Below, piece by piece: positions 11,185-20,173 of a stretch of DNA of 64,000 bases. Both the position numbers and the translations under genes were made by a program. Every line of letters begins with the position of its first letter. Position 1 is the first letter of the stretch. This DNA comes from Sambucus nigra. Lineage: Eukaryota > Streptophyta > Magnoliopsida > Dipsacales > Adoxaceae. The notes under the pieces were generated by a model. The model saw only the letters and a program-made list of their open reading frames with translations. It was not told where the DNA came from and did no database searches. The stretch covers positions 530,579,755-530,643,754 of the forward strand of contig OX422215.1 of assembly GCA_949130495.1 (NCBI GenBank). The letters run 5' to 3'.

Positions 11185-13343
11185 ATGGCAAAGATTGGGA
11201 ATAGGTTGGTCTCTGAGTTAAGGAAGTTTTACAACATCCCTGAGTGGGTAGATATTGAGTGTTGTGCCTCCCCTCCTACAAATATTAGAGATATAGATGA
11301 CACCCACTGGATCCATGTCTTGTTGCTTTCCCAGGGGGGACTCACTTTTCCTCACAGTGACTTATTTTTGCATTACTTTCGTTATTTTAACATTGTTCCT
11401 ACACAATGCTCGCCCAATGTGTGGAAAATAGTTAATGGCATACATAGAATAAATCAGTTGTATAGTACTAGGTTAGGGCTCGTCGAGGTCTATTTTTGCT
11501 ATTCCTTCTCTCGAACTAGCTCTGGTGTTCTCTACCTCAAAGATAGGAGCCCTGACAGGGTATTGGTAGTAAATCTACCTGATTCCCATAAGGACTATTG
11601 GCAAGACGGTTTCCTTGCTAGAAATTGGCAGTTTTCTCCCCAATTTGAAGGGTCGAGGTCTGAGAGGTTCTCTGTTCCCTTTTATGGAGAAGAATTCATA
11701 GGTAGACATTGCTTTGTTATTTCAACTTTTTTTAATTTATGATTTTTCTAACTCTTCTTTGCTTTTTCTTCCACAACGAGGTCAAAGAACTTGGAACCAG
11801 CTCTCAACGAGGTTCGTCTCTCGAAATCAATTAAGGCTTGGAATATCAGGGAGCCTTTGGGTAACGACGAGCATCCCAGGTTTTCTACCTTTATGCTCGA
11901 GTACAAGAACGTTGTCTCCAGATTTATAGCAAGGCCCATGGACAGTATCCCAGAGTTTGATTTTCTCGAAGAAACCGCTGCGGATCTTATTCAGTTGGAT
12001 GAGGAGGAGAGAAGCTCTAAAAGTGACCTTGTAGGAGCGGTAAGTAATTTGGGTGGAGGTAGCTCTGATAGTAGCAGCTCCTCTAATCGCGGGGAGGTTT
12101 CTAAAGATTGAGGTTCGTCAAGGAGTTCTAGCAGTTCGAGCGAGGAGATGGTTCCTCCAAGGAAAAACTTAATCAGGGATGATGAGGAGGAGGATCACGT
12201 GCTTCTTGCACAGAGGTCAAAGAAATAAAAATCTAATTTTAAGGTTGTGGCTACTGGTTCCCGATCCTCTGCTCAAGAACAGGAGAGAAAGAGGAAGGAA
12301 GAAGAGCAGGTGACGGAGAGAGAGAGAAAAAAGGAAGAAGAGAAGAAGAAGAAGATGGAGGAGAAGAGGAGGGTAGAGGAAAGGAAGAAGAAAGAGAACG
12401 AGAGAGAGGAGGAGAAGAGGAGGGCTGAAGCGAGGAAGAAGGTCGGCCAGGCCTTCGTGCCGGTGTCTGCGCTACCCGAGGGGGCTTTTGTTGTAATTTC
12501 CCCTCAGTTGGCCCCCGCTTTGCTCGAGAGAGCTGTCCTCCCAACTGATCGCCAAAGGGCGGTAAGGTCCGAACAATTGTCCCTTCAGGCTATTCAAAGG
12601 CTAGCTCTGGTAAGGTTTTTCCCTTCTCTCCCATGTTTTTATGAATTCCCTCATTTCCCTCATCTAATATCTTCATTTTTCTGCAGTTTATTACTGACTT
12701 CACTGTGTTGTATCATTCACGCGATGAGCTGGTGAAGCGAAACAACGAGCTTGAGAAGGAAAATGCTGCCCTAAAGCTGAAGGGTAAAGAGCTTGAGGCT
12801 AGATTTAAAGCCATTGATGCTGCTCGGATTTCATCCTACCTGGCTCTTGCTACTGCCAACAATGAGAAGGGTGCGATAGTCAAGGATTTGAAAGAGATGT
12901 GACAGGCCTACGACCTGGTTTGCTCGAGAAAACTAGCGATTATTAAGGACAACAGGGTGCTGTCTGAAGAGCTGAAGAAGAAGGAGTCTGAGGCTGTCAC
13001 TGCCAAGGAGGACTCATACAATTCTGGTTGGGCTGCAGCGTACGAGGACGCTGAAGTTCAGATTGGCTATATTAGTCGTCTGAACTTCAAAAAGGGATGG
13101 AACAAGGCCCTTTTAGCTGATGGCATCGACATCGACTCTCCCATATTTGATGAGCATGACCCGAGTTCGAAACCGACCATGGATGAGGTCACTACCCCAA
13201 CTGTTGAAGGTGCTGACCCTGTCCCTCAGGCGTCCCCTGCTGATGCCTCCCTCATCGTGGTGATAGAGATTACCCCTACCGAGGGCGGTTCTCCTGCTGA
13301 TGCTAATAAGGAGAAGGGGCCATCGACCTCTGAGGTTTCTTAA
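11185..13343 (+). pseudogene. Antisense extra ORF of Tat-2 (putative gypsy-type transposon protein family)
   Basis: It lies between pol and the 3' LTR on the strand opposite to pol, where Tat-lineage elements often carry extra ORFs. The first exon (11185 to about 11701) reads H-W-I-H-V...G-L-T-F-P...P-N-V-W, as in the family Pfam calls putative gypsy type transposon (PF04195). A short intron with uncertain ends then leads to an acidic/serine-rich part (to 12111), an E/K/R-rich coiled coil (12247-12480), a clean 77 bp intron (12610-12686, GTAAGG...CTGCAG, phase 0) and a second coiled coil (to 13343). Stops at about 12109, 12226 and 12900 break the frame. The biochemical role of this family is unknown. 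Confidence 0.75.
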
Positions 13344-13513
13344 CTAGTTATCTGCTAGGACTTCTTTGTATTTTTGTTTTTTTCTATCTGTAAACTTTCC
13401 TTTTACCGTTCGGTGTAATTTCAACCTTCATTAATGAAAAAGGCTTCTATTTCTTGGTGCACAGATTTATCTCTTTATTGCACTTGTCTTTTGATTGCCT
13501 GTAGTTAATTGAT

Positions 13514-14443
13514 ATGGATGATTACATTCCTGTTACTTCCCAATTGGGGAGGACCCTTGGTCCCAATGCGAGTCCTGAAGTTCACTAGGCATTCGTTAAG
13601 CTTTGTAAATCCCGTAGATCTAGGAATCAGAAGTATAAGGAGCAATCTGAACTTGTGGCCAAGATGAAGGACGGACTCCAATAAATGGAAGAGGTTGGTG
13701 CTTCAGTGCAAGAAGAGGTGAATGCGTTAAGAGCAAATCTTCTCGATGCATCCGAGATCAACTAGGTTGGTGAGATACTTCAGCAAGAGAATGACGTTCT
13801 GAGGAAAGAAGTCTCACGACTTAGGGAGCATGTGCCGAGTACTTCTTCAGCAGTATTACAAGGTTTCTCATCATCGCAAACTAGAGCTGGTCAGAGTGTT
13901 ACTCCTCCTGTGCCACGAGGTCCCACTCGCCCACTCGTTCCGCGAACTGGTAGGAGCTCTAGGAGCGAAAACAGGGAAGAGGAATAACTTCGAGATAGGG
14001 AAATGGAAGAGCTCCGTGGTGATGTCCAGTGAGCATATGTGATTGCTGCTGGGCTTCAAAGGGATGTCACTCGGTTGCGGTACTTGTTTAATAAAGGACC
14101 TTGGCAAGTGTGGGCTGACGGCTACGACCAGGGATGGTCAGATGCTCCAACAAGGTTGTTTGAGTTCGAGGAGCTTTCTTTTATCAGGAGGTGGCTGAGT
14201 GCCTTGAAGGAGTTGCAAGTTCCGAGGAAATTGATGTTATGGTATCGTCATGAGATGTCTCCCTCAACCCTGATGCCTAACCCCTTGCGAAGGGATGATC
14301 AATGGATCCACATTGATGCCATCCCCCGACAATTATTGGAGACGGATGCGAATGAGGTTGTGGATGAGTTAGCTCCTGCTCCCGATGACGGACGAAGAGC
14401 TCGAGTGGCTGATTATCTCACGCAGAGACCTCCCCCCCATTGA
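13514..14443 (+). pseudogene. Second antisense extra ORF of Tat-2, broken
   Basis: One frame from the ATG at 13514 to 14443 encodes about 310 codons, interrupted by several stops. All visible ones (after P-E-V-H, D-G-L-Q, S-E-I-N, E-E-E and D-V-Q) can be explained by C-to-T change at CAG, CAA or CGA codons. The middle part is a coiled coil (about 13690-13830), followed by an R/S/P-rich linker and a folded-looking C-terminus with many tryptophans (14090-14350). I do not recognise the family. Its position suggests it is part of the Tat-2 extra-ORF set, perhaps once joined by splicing to the preceding ORF. Confidence 0.55.
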
Positions 14444-15099
14444 GATTTTACCGATTGTTATTTTTTGTATTTTTGATAATGTAAATGCCTTGGGCGAGCT
14501 CGCCGACTAAGCCTATATCACCATTGTTGTAAATATGATGAATTAATGAAAAGTTTGTGTTTGGGGCAATTTTGCCGACTAAACGTGTGCATCATATTCT
14601 TCATGTTCTTGTTGCTTTATAATCTTCTTAGTTTGTTTTGTCATGCGAGTGTCCTCCCAGTCCAGTATAATACCGAGATACCATTGTGCACCACTTTACC
14701 TTTTAGGTTGTGTCGTCACAGTCCCTTAGGCCTAAGTGGGGCAATTAGGGAGGACACACCTGGTGTTGGATGCTTTATCTGATTAGGATTTTACTTAATT
14801 GAAGTAGGTTTTATGATCAATATAAAATTTGGTCATATTGCCTAAGGATCCCCTGTAGGTCTTCATATATTGCCAGGGGAAATGCTAAGAGGTCCTTCGT
14901 GTTTCATAACGATGACCTAAGGAGGGATATTTCCCTACTATAGTGTAGTGATCAATTTCCCTGTTATTTAGAAAAGATGTGTGATAAATGCAGTTGTTAC
15001 TCATCAAAATGTAACAAATAAAATAACTTTCATTAATGATAAAGGAAATGATCTTCTAGTTTCATAACAAAAGAATAAAAGAAAGATAAAAAAATAGAA
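14444..15099. other. Non-coding spacer between the Tat-2 extra ORFs and pol
   Basis: No conserved domain is seen. The plus strand carries two TTAATGAA-type A-rich stretches near 14530, which might serve as a 3' end for the antisense transcript. A similar stretch follows the first extra ORF near 13430. This is a weak inference. Confidence 0.4.
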
Positions 15100-15402
15100 T
15101 CTCTTGAGATTGGCTGCGTTCCATGCTCGTGGTATTTCTCTGCCTTCCATCGTTTCCAAGTGATAGGCACCCTGCAGATCATCTCTGGTTATCTTAAAGG
15201 GTCCTTCCCAGTTTGGGCCTAGCTTGCCGTCTGATGGTTTCACTGCGCTGCCCAGGACTTTCCTAAGAACGTAGTCCCCAACTCGGAATGTCCTTGGGTT
15301 AACCCTTTTGTTGTAATGCCTTGCGAGCTGTTGCGGGTAGCTCGCTAGTTTCACTAGGGCTAGCTCCTGGCGCTCGTCGGCTAGGTCAAACTCAACGAGC
15401 AA
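15100..15402 (-). pseudogene. Tat-2 integrase C-terminal domain
   Basis: The minus-strand frame shows V-N-P-R-x-F-x-x-G-D-Y-V-L-R-K-V, then G-K-L-G-P-N-W-E-G-P-F, G-A-Y-x-L, and P-R-A-W-N-A-x-N-L-K-R-F-Y. These are the standard C-terminal landmarks of Tat-type gypsy integrases. The domain itself is open, but it is separated from the catalytic core by a stop and a probable frameshift near 15402-15429. It is the last part of pol; no chromodomain is seen, as expected for Tat. Confidence 0.8.
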
Positions 15403-15428
15403 TGCTGCATCATTATGGCCCTCGTCGA

Positions 15429-16361
15429 TCAGGTTGGACCAATTGTTAGCAAACCTTCTTGTAGTGGGATGACTGCATCCATGCCATATGTCAGCAAAAA
15501 TGGTGTTTCTCCTGTCTCTCGCCGAGGAGTGGTTCTATATGCCCATAGGATATGGGGTAGTTCATTTACCCATGCGCCTTTGGCTCGCTCCAATCGCTTC
15601 TTTAATCCATCAATCATAGTTTTGTTGGAAGCCTCGGCCTGGCCATTTCTCTAAGGGAAGTCCACGGAACTGAAGTGGTGTCTAATATCGTATTCCTTAC
15701 AGAAATTCAGAAAGGAGCCGCTTTTGAACTATGTTCCATTATCGGTCATGATGGTCCTAGGGATGCCAAAACGAGTGATTATATTCCTCCATATGAACCT
15801 TATCATATTAGCGTCTCGAATGTTTTCCAGGGGTTCCACATCGATCCATTTGGTGAAGTAGTCAGTTACAACCAACAGATATTTGTGATTGCCACTGGTG
15901 GTAGGTAGTGGTCCCATGATGTCCATTCCCCATTGGGCGAATGGCCATTGGATGGTTAGTGATTTTAGATCGCTGGTGGGTTGATGGACCATAGGAGCGT
16001 GAAGTTGGCATTTGAGGTATTTACGGACATACACCGCAGAGTCCCTTTGCATATATGGCCACCAATAACCTTCCTTCATTGCTCGAAAAGCTAGAGACCT
16101 TCCTCCGATATGGCCTCCACAGACTCCTTCGTGAAGCTCGTGGAGCACTTGCTCGACATCCCCTGGGTGAATTCATTGGAGGAAGGGGCCGGAGAAGGAT
16201 CTCTTATACAAGCTGCCTTCTGGGGATAAGTGAAAGCGAGCAGCTTTGACTCTTATCTGGTGGGCAGTTTTCTTGTCATCCGGGAGTGTGCCATCCTTTA
16301 AATAGTTCCTTAAGCGGTCTATCCAGGTGGGGTTTGATCTCACTTGGAGTACCTGTTCCAT
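15429..16361 (-). pseudogene. Tat-2 integrase zinc-binding and catalytic core
   Basis: On the minus strand the zinc-binding region shows the two histidines (H-E-L-H-E-G-V-C-G-G-H-x-G), Y-W-W-P, and a C-C half in which the first cysteine is replaced by tyrosine (K-Y-L-K-C-Q). The catalytic residues are all present: D in W-G-M-D, D in T-D-N-G, and E in N-G-Q-A-E-A. In-frame stops lie near 16170, 15727 and 15655, mostly TAG, so the protein cannot be made. Integrase inserts the cDNA copy into the genome. Confidence 0.85.
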
Positions 16362-16495
16362 GTTTGGTGGCTTGCTGTCGCGGCTGATGCTCGGACGAGT
16401 GAGGAAATCAATGGGGATGGTTCTTCTTTGGTCGGAGTCGACTGCCGAGCTTAGGGGTGCTAGGGCATCAGCATGGCTATTTATCCCCTGGGAAA

Positions 16496-16819
16496 CTACT
16501 GGACTTGGACCTCTTCGAAGCTTGCCATTAGTTTTTTAACTAAGGCGAGGTAAGCTTCCATCCTGTCATCTTTTGCATTGTAGTCGCCACTTATCTGATT
16601 GGAGACTAACTGGGAATCGTCGAATACCTGTAAATGTCTTGCCCCCAAAGTGTGCGCCTTTTGGAGACTGGCTATCAAGGCTTGGTATTCTGCTTTGTTA
16701 TTGGAGGCTGTAAATCCAAGCCTGATTCCTTATTCAAGGATTGTATTCTCTGGGGTAAGGAGGACAATGCCTACTCCTGCCCCCTTGGAATTAGAGGCTC
16801 CATCAATAAACAGTCTCCA
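16496..16819 (-). pseudogene. Tat-2 second (archaeal-like) RNase H domain
   Basis: After the usual RNase H and a P/Q/R-rich linker, a second RNase H fold begins with W-R-L-F-I-D-G-A-S-N (first catalytic D), followed by N-N-K-A-E-Y-Q-A-L (catalytic E) and D-D-S-Q-L-V (next D). Tandem RNase H domains with this archaeal-like second copy are a known hallmark of the plant Tat lineage and support the classification of this element. One TAA at 16730-16732 breaks the frame. Confidence 0.8.
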
Positions 16820-16859
16820 GGTTTCCACTGCTGCTTGATTCTCCTTTCGAGTTGGTGGT

Positions 16860-17248
16860 TGAGGTTGGTTGGAGGGTTCCCTGCCCGTGAATTCGGCTAT
16901 GAAATCAGCAAGGATCCGCCCTTTGATTGCGGTCCTTGGTTGAAATTGGATGTCAAATCGTCTGAGCTCGACTGACCATTTGGAGAGTCTACTCGACAAA
17001 TCCGCTTTCCTCAAGACTGCCTTAAAGGGGTATGATGTGAGGACAATGATAGTGTGGGCCTCAAAATAGTGCTTCAACTTCCTCGAGGCTACTACTAGTG
17101 CAAAGGCGAGCTTCTCTAATGGTAGGTACCTTTGCTCGGCGTCCAGTAAGGACTTGCTCGCATAATAAACGGGGTGCTGGATTCCTGCAACTTCGCATAT
17201 TAACGCATAGCTAACAGTGTGGTTGGAAACAGAGAGGTACAAGTACAA
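16860..17248 (-). pseudogene. Tat-2 RNase H (first, retroelement type)
   Basis: The minus-strand frame contains H-P-V-Y-Y-A-S-K-x-L, R-Y-x-x-x-E-K-L-A-F-A, Y-F-x-A-H and K-W-x-V-E-L-x-x-F-D, the classical landmarks of the gypsy RNase H following RT. It removes the RNA strand of the RNA/DNA hybrid. The link to RT is damaged near 17460-17480, where a TG repeat and a run of G lie. Confidence 0.75.
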
Positions 17249-17499
17249 AGAATCTGTTCGCTATGGTATGATGAGCAGTGCTGCAGAGCTTAAGTAAGAC
17301 TTGATCTTGACCAATGCTCGCGAGCAATCTGGGCTCCATTCTATCGTTTTGATTCCTTTTAGAAGCTGGAAAAAGGCTTGCACTTCTCGAAGGATTTATA
17401 GATGAAGCGATTTAGTGCAGCGAGCATACCAGTGAGCTTCTATACATCTCGGATTGTGTGTGTGTGTGGGGGGGGGGGGGGTTCACCCTGTTGATTGCA

Positions 17500-18475
17500 T
17501 CGATCTGGTCTGGGTTAGCCTCTATGCCTCTCTTACTGACCAAGTATCGAAGAAATTTTCCTGACTGGACACCGAAGGAACACTTACCGCGTTAAGCTTC
17601 ATTCAGTACTTCCTGAGGATTTTGAAGGTGTTTGGCAGGTTGGAGAGGTGATTTTCCTTCTTCTTACTTTTGACGAGCATGTCATCGATGTAGACCTCCA
17701 TGGTGTCTCCCATCTGACCCTTGAATATTTTGGTAACCAGCCGTTGATAGGTTGCCCCTACATTCTTGAGTCCGAAGGGCATGGCCTTGTAGCAGTATAA
17801 CACAACTGTCATGATGAACATCGTTTCGTCCTGGTCTGGGGCATATATGGGGATCTGGTGATACCCTGAGTATGCGTCCAAGAAACTCATTTGCTCATGA
17901 GCTGCAGTGACGTCTACTAGTTGGTCTATTTTTGGGAGGGGGAAACTATCTTTAGGGCATGCTTTGTTGAGGTCAATGAAGTCGATGCAAACTCTCCACT
18001 TTCCATTGCTTTTTGGAACTACTACCGGGTTGGATAGCCACTTGGTGAATTGTACTTCCCGTATGGAGCTTGCATCCAACAGTTTTTTAACCTCTTTCTC
18101 TACTGCTTTGGCCTTCTCGGGTGTAGTTCACCATGCCTTCTGCGTGATTTGTTTGAAGGCATGATCAATATGCAACTGATGGCAGACCATACTAGGATCG
18201 ATTCCAGGTAGGTCGTATGGCTCCCATGCGAAAATATCAATGTTCTGCCTCAGTAGGGTTATCAAGTCCTTCTGCTCCTCGTCGGTGAGGGATGTTCCAA
18301 TCAAGAAGACTCTACTACTGTCTCCATCTCCATCCGCGACTTCTACCAGGTCCTCGATGACACGCTCGAAGGGGAGGAGCCTGGTCTCCTCTACTCCAGG
18401 TCTTCTATACTTTAATTGCTATTTAGAAGGTGTCAAACCTTCTTCAACTTTCTCGATGGGCTGATTGGCCTTCTT
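17500..18475 (-). pseudogene. Tat-2 reverse transcriptase
   Basis: The N-terminal connection (about 18300-18180) shows F-A-W-x-P-x-D-x-P-G-I-D-P. The RT then gives F-x-x-W-L-S-N-P-V-V-V-P-K, K-W-R-V-C-I-D-F-x-D-L-N-K-A-C-P-K-D, the palm motif, M-P-F-G-L-K-N-x-x-A-T-Y-Q, and the catalytic Y-I-D-D-M near 17690. A TGA at 18128-18130 and a frameshift zone at the G run 17468-17481 break it. It copies the element RNA into DNA. It is one of only two RT sequences I can find in the window. Confidence 0.85.
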
Positions 18476-18730
18476 CTATGGCTTTGGTCGGATGGCTGCT
18501 ATGAAACACATTCTTGCCATTGCTTGGTCTCCGTGGATCTCCATTACTCCTAGCTTGGTTACATACTGGAGTTTCTGATGGTAGGTCGAGGAGACTGCCT
18601 TCATCGCATGAAGCCATCCCCTGCCGAGGATGGCCTGGTATGGCGAGTCGATGTCGACTACCAAAAATTCGATCATCTTAGAGACGTTTCCAGCGCGTAT
18701 CAGTAGTACAATCTTTCCCAAGGGCATAGT
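18476..18730 (-). pseudogene. Tat-2 protease, C-terminal part, cut by copia A
   Basis: The frame shows F-L-V-V-D-I-D-S-P-Y-x-A-I-L-G-R-G-W-L, the flap-to-end region of the Tat aspartic protease, then G-V-x-E-x-x-G-D-Q-x-x-A-R. The catalytic Asp-Ser/Thr-Gly would lie upstream and is absent, because the copia A LTR starts at 18731. The gag and 5' LTR of Tat-2 are nowhere in the window; they were probably lost with the deletion at 23942. Confidence 0.8.
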
Positions 18731-19377
18731 TGTAAGGACATTTTTTCTCATGTACAACATGTTACATCTGTGTATGTCGTACGCCGCTACATTTGGCACG
18801 TCTCTGCTCGATCACATGTGACGGCTCCAATCCGAATTCCGGGAATCAAGCATCCTGCACCTCCATCATGCGTCCTACATCGGCCCCAACGACTTCAAGT
18901 TCCATGATTTTAGGGACTAAATGCAAGTGGTACGGAAGAGAAGTCAAAACAGTGAAATATGGCACGATATGGATGTTCAAGGGCAATTGGGTAATTGTAC
19001 AGCCACCGACTGAAAAATAGGTCAACTGGAAAGTTAAAGAGCTTGCCGCAACAAAGATACTCGAAGAAACGGCACCTCAATCCAAGCTACGGTGAAGGAG
19101 TTATGACCCTTTGAAGATGGAGCAAATTCCAAGAAGGAATCAGGATTTACAGAAGCCGGACCGGTCCTCCATAGTTTAAAAAGAACTGATCCGCCAGCAG
19201 ACCGATCCGCCCAGTCCCGAACCGATCCGCCTTGTAAAATGAAGCCAGTATTCCTCGGATCGAATGCGAACCGATAGAGCCAATATTTAAAAGAACCGAT
19301 CCGCCTCAGGCCCGGACCGGCCCGCCTGGGATAACTTCGAACAGTTCCCAGCTTTTCTAAAACTCTTCAATGGTTTC

Positions 19378-19388
19378 TTTTAAATACC
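19378..19388 (+). promoter_or_regulatory. TATA-like element in the copia A LTR
   Basis: TTTTAAATACC about 50 bp downstream of the last ACCGGCCCG-type motif and about 450 bp before the poly(A) signal. No experimental start site is known. The choice rests on position and on the comparable spacing in families B and C. Confidence 0.45.
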
Positions 19389-19836
19389 AACCTCGGGAGA
19401 GTTATTTTTTGAAGACTTTCAAAGATAAAATCCAGAGTCCTAATACTCCAAGTCTTCACCTTTTTGAGTTCCCCAACTCATGTTTGATTCACACAACTTT
19501 GCCATACCATTGTGAATCTTTTGGAACCCTAGAACACAAGCTTTGTGTACTTTTCATCTTTGTGGAGAGAACTTTGCAACTGAGGGCTACGTGTCATTGC
19601 CGAGGGAGTCTCTACAAAGTTTCATGGTTGCGTGTCATTGAGGAGTGCTGCGGTTCTTCCTTTGTTGATTGGACTGAGGTTCATGTGGGTTCGCTACGTG
19701 TGGATTCATTGCTGCCCTCCTGGAAAGGGATATTTCCAGCCGCCGACTACAGAATCCGATACCTGAGGGTAATTCTTAGTCACTGTATTTTCATTGTAAT
19801 CCGATTGTAAGCCGTTTTCTTACAAATTATAGTGAA

Positions 19837-19861
19837 AATAAAAGGTTTTGCCCCTTTGGGG
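19837..19861 (+). terminator. Poly(A) signal and hairpin in the copia A LTR
   Basis: AATAAA at 19837-19842 is followed after about 8 bases by CCCC-TTT-GGGG (19851-19861). The same arrangement with other loop sequences occurs in families B, C and D, so it is a conserved RNA-level element of the LTR R/U5 region rather than chance. Confidence 0.65.
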
Positions 19862-20023
19862 GATTTTTCCTGAAATTGTTTGTTTTTATCCTGCATGCTA
19901 TATTTTATTTGATAAATCATCTAGATGCATGTCTTAGGGTTTTAACTAAAATTTGGGATTAATTAAAATTGGTTTTTTTATTTGAGAAGTCGCAATATTT
20001 CCGCTGTAGCTACACTCTCAAAT

Positions 20024-20035
20024 TGGTATCAGAGC
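20024..20035 (+). promoter_or_regulatory. Copia A primer-binding site 1
   Basis: TGGTATCAGAGC three bases after the LTR end, complementary to the 3' end of initiator tRNA-Met. The bases that follow (GGGTTACGCTAATTTATCGC) resemble those after the family B PBS. Confidence 0.85.
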
Positions 20036-20118
20036 GGGTTACGCTAATTTATCGCATGATCCTGATTTTTCAAGGACTTATACTTTCTGATACAATTTGT
20101 CTACTCATGTCTACAAAT

Positions 20119-20130
20119 TGGTATCAGAGC
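20119..20130 (+). promoter_or_regulatory. Copia A primer-binding site 2 (duplicate)
   Basis: A second perfect TGGTATCAGAGC lies 95 bp after the first and is preceded by CTACAAAT, like the end of a family C LTR. It is followed by CCTGTTGCACTAA, like the family C leader. The element thus seems to join a B-type LTR plus leader to a C-type leader. Confidence 0.8.
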
Positions 20131-20173
20131 CTGTTGCACTAAGTTATTGTGTTTTGATCCTGATTTTGCAAAA

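Larger units (their letters stand above)
18731..20020 (+). mobile_element. Copia A 5' LTR (1290 bp, complete)
   Basis: It starts TGTAAGGACATT and ends CACTCTCA, followed by a primer-binding site. The first 1076 bp are repeated at 22866-23941 with few differences, so the insertion looks young. U3 holds the shared cassette (18931-19105), then an array of ACCGGT and ACCGATCCGCC motifs (19158-19330), then a TATA-like TTTTAAATACC at 19378. AATAAA at 19837-19842 is followed by the hairpin at 19851-19861. It is inserted in the Tat-2 protease gene. A 146-codon open frame within it (from 19370) is LTR sequence, not a gene. Confidence 0.9.

Noticed and set aside
12251..12544. S/P-rich frame on the minus strand opposite the extra ORF of Tat-2
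   Set aside because: It is the shadow of the E/K/R-rich coiled coil on the plus strand.
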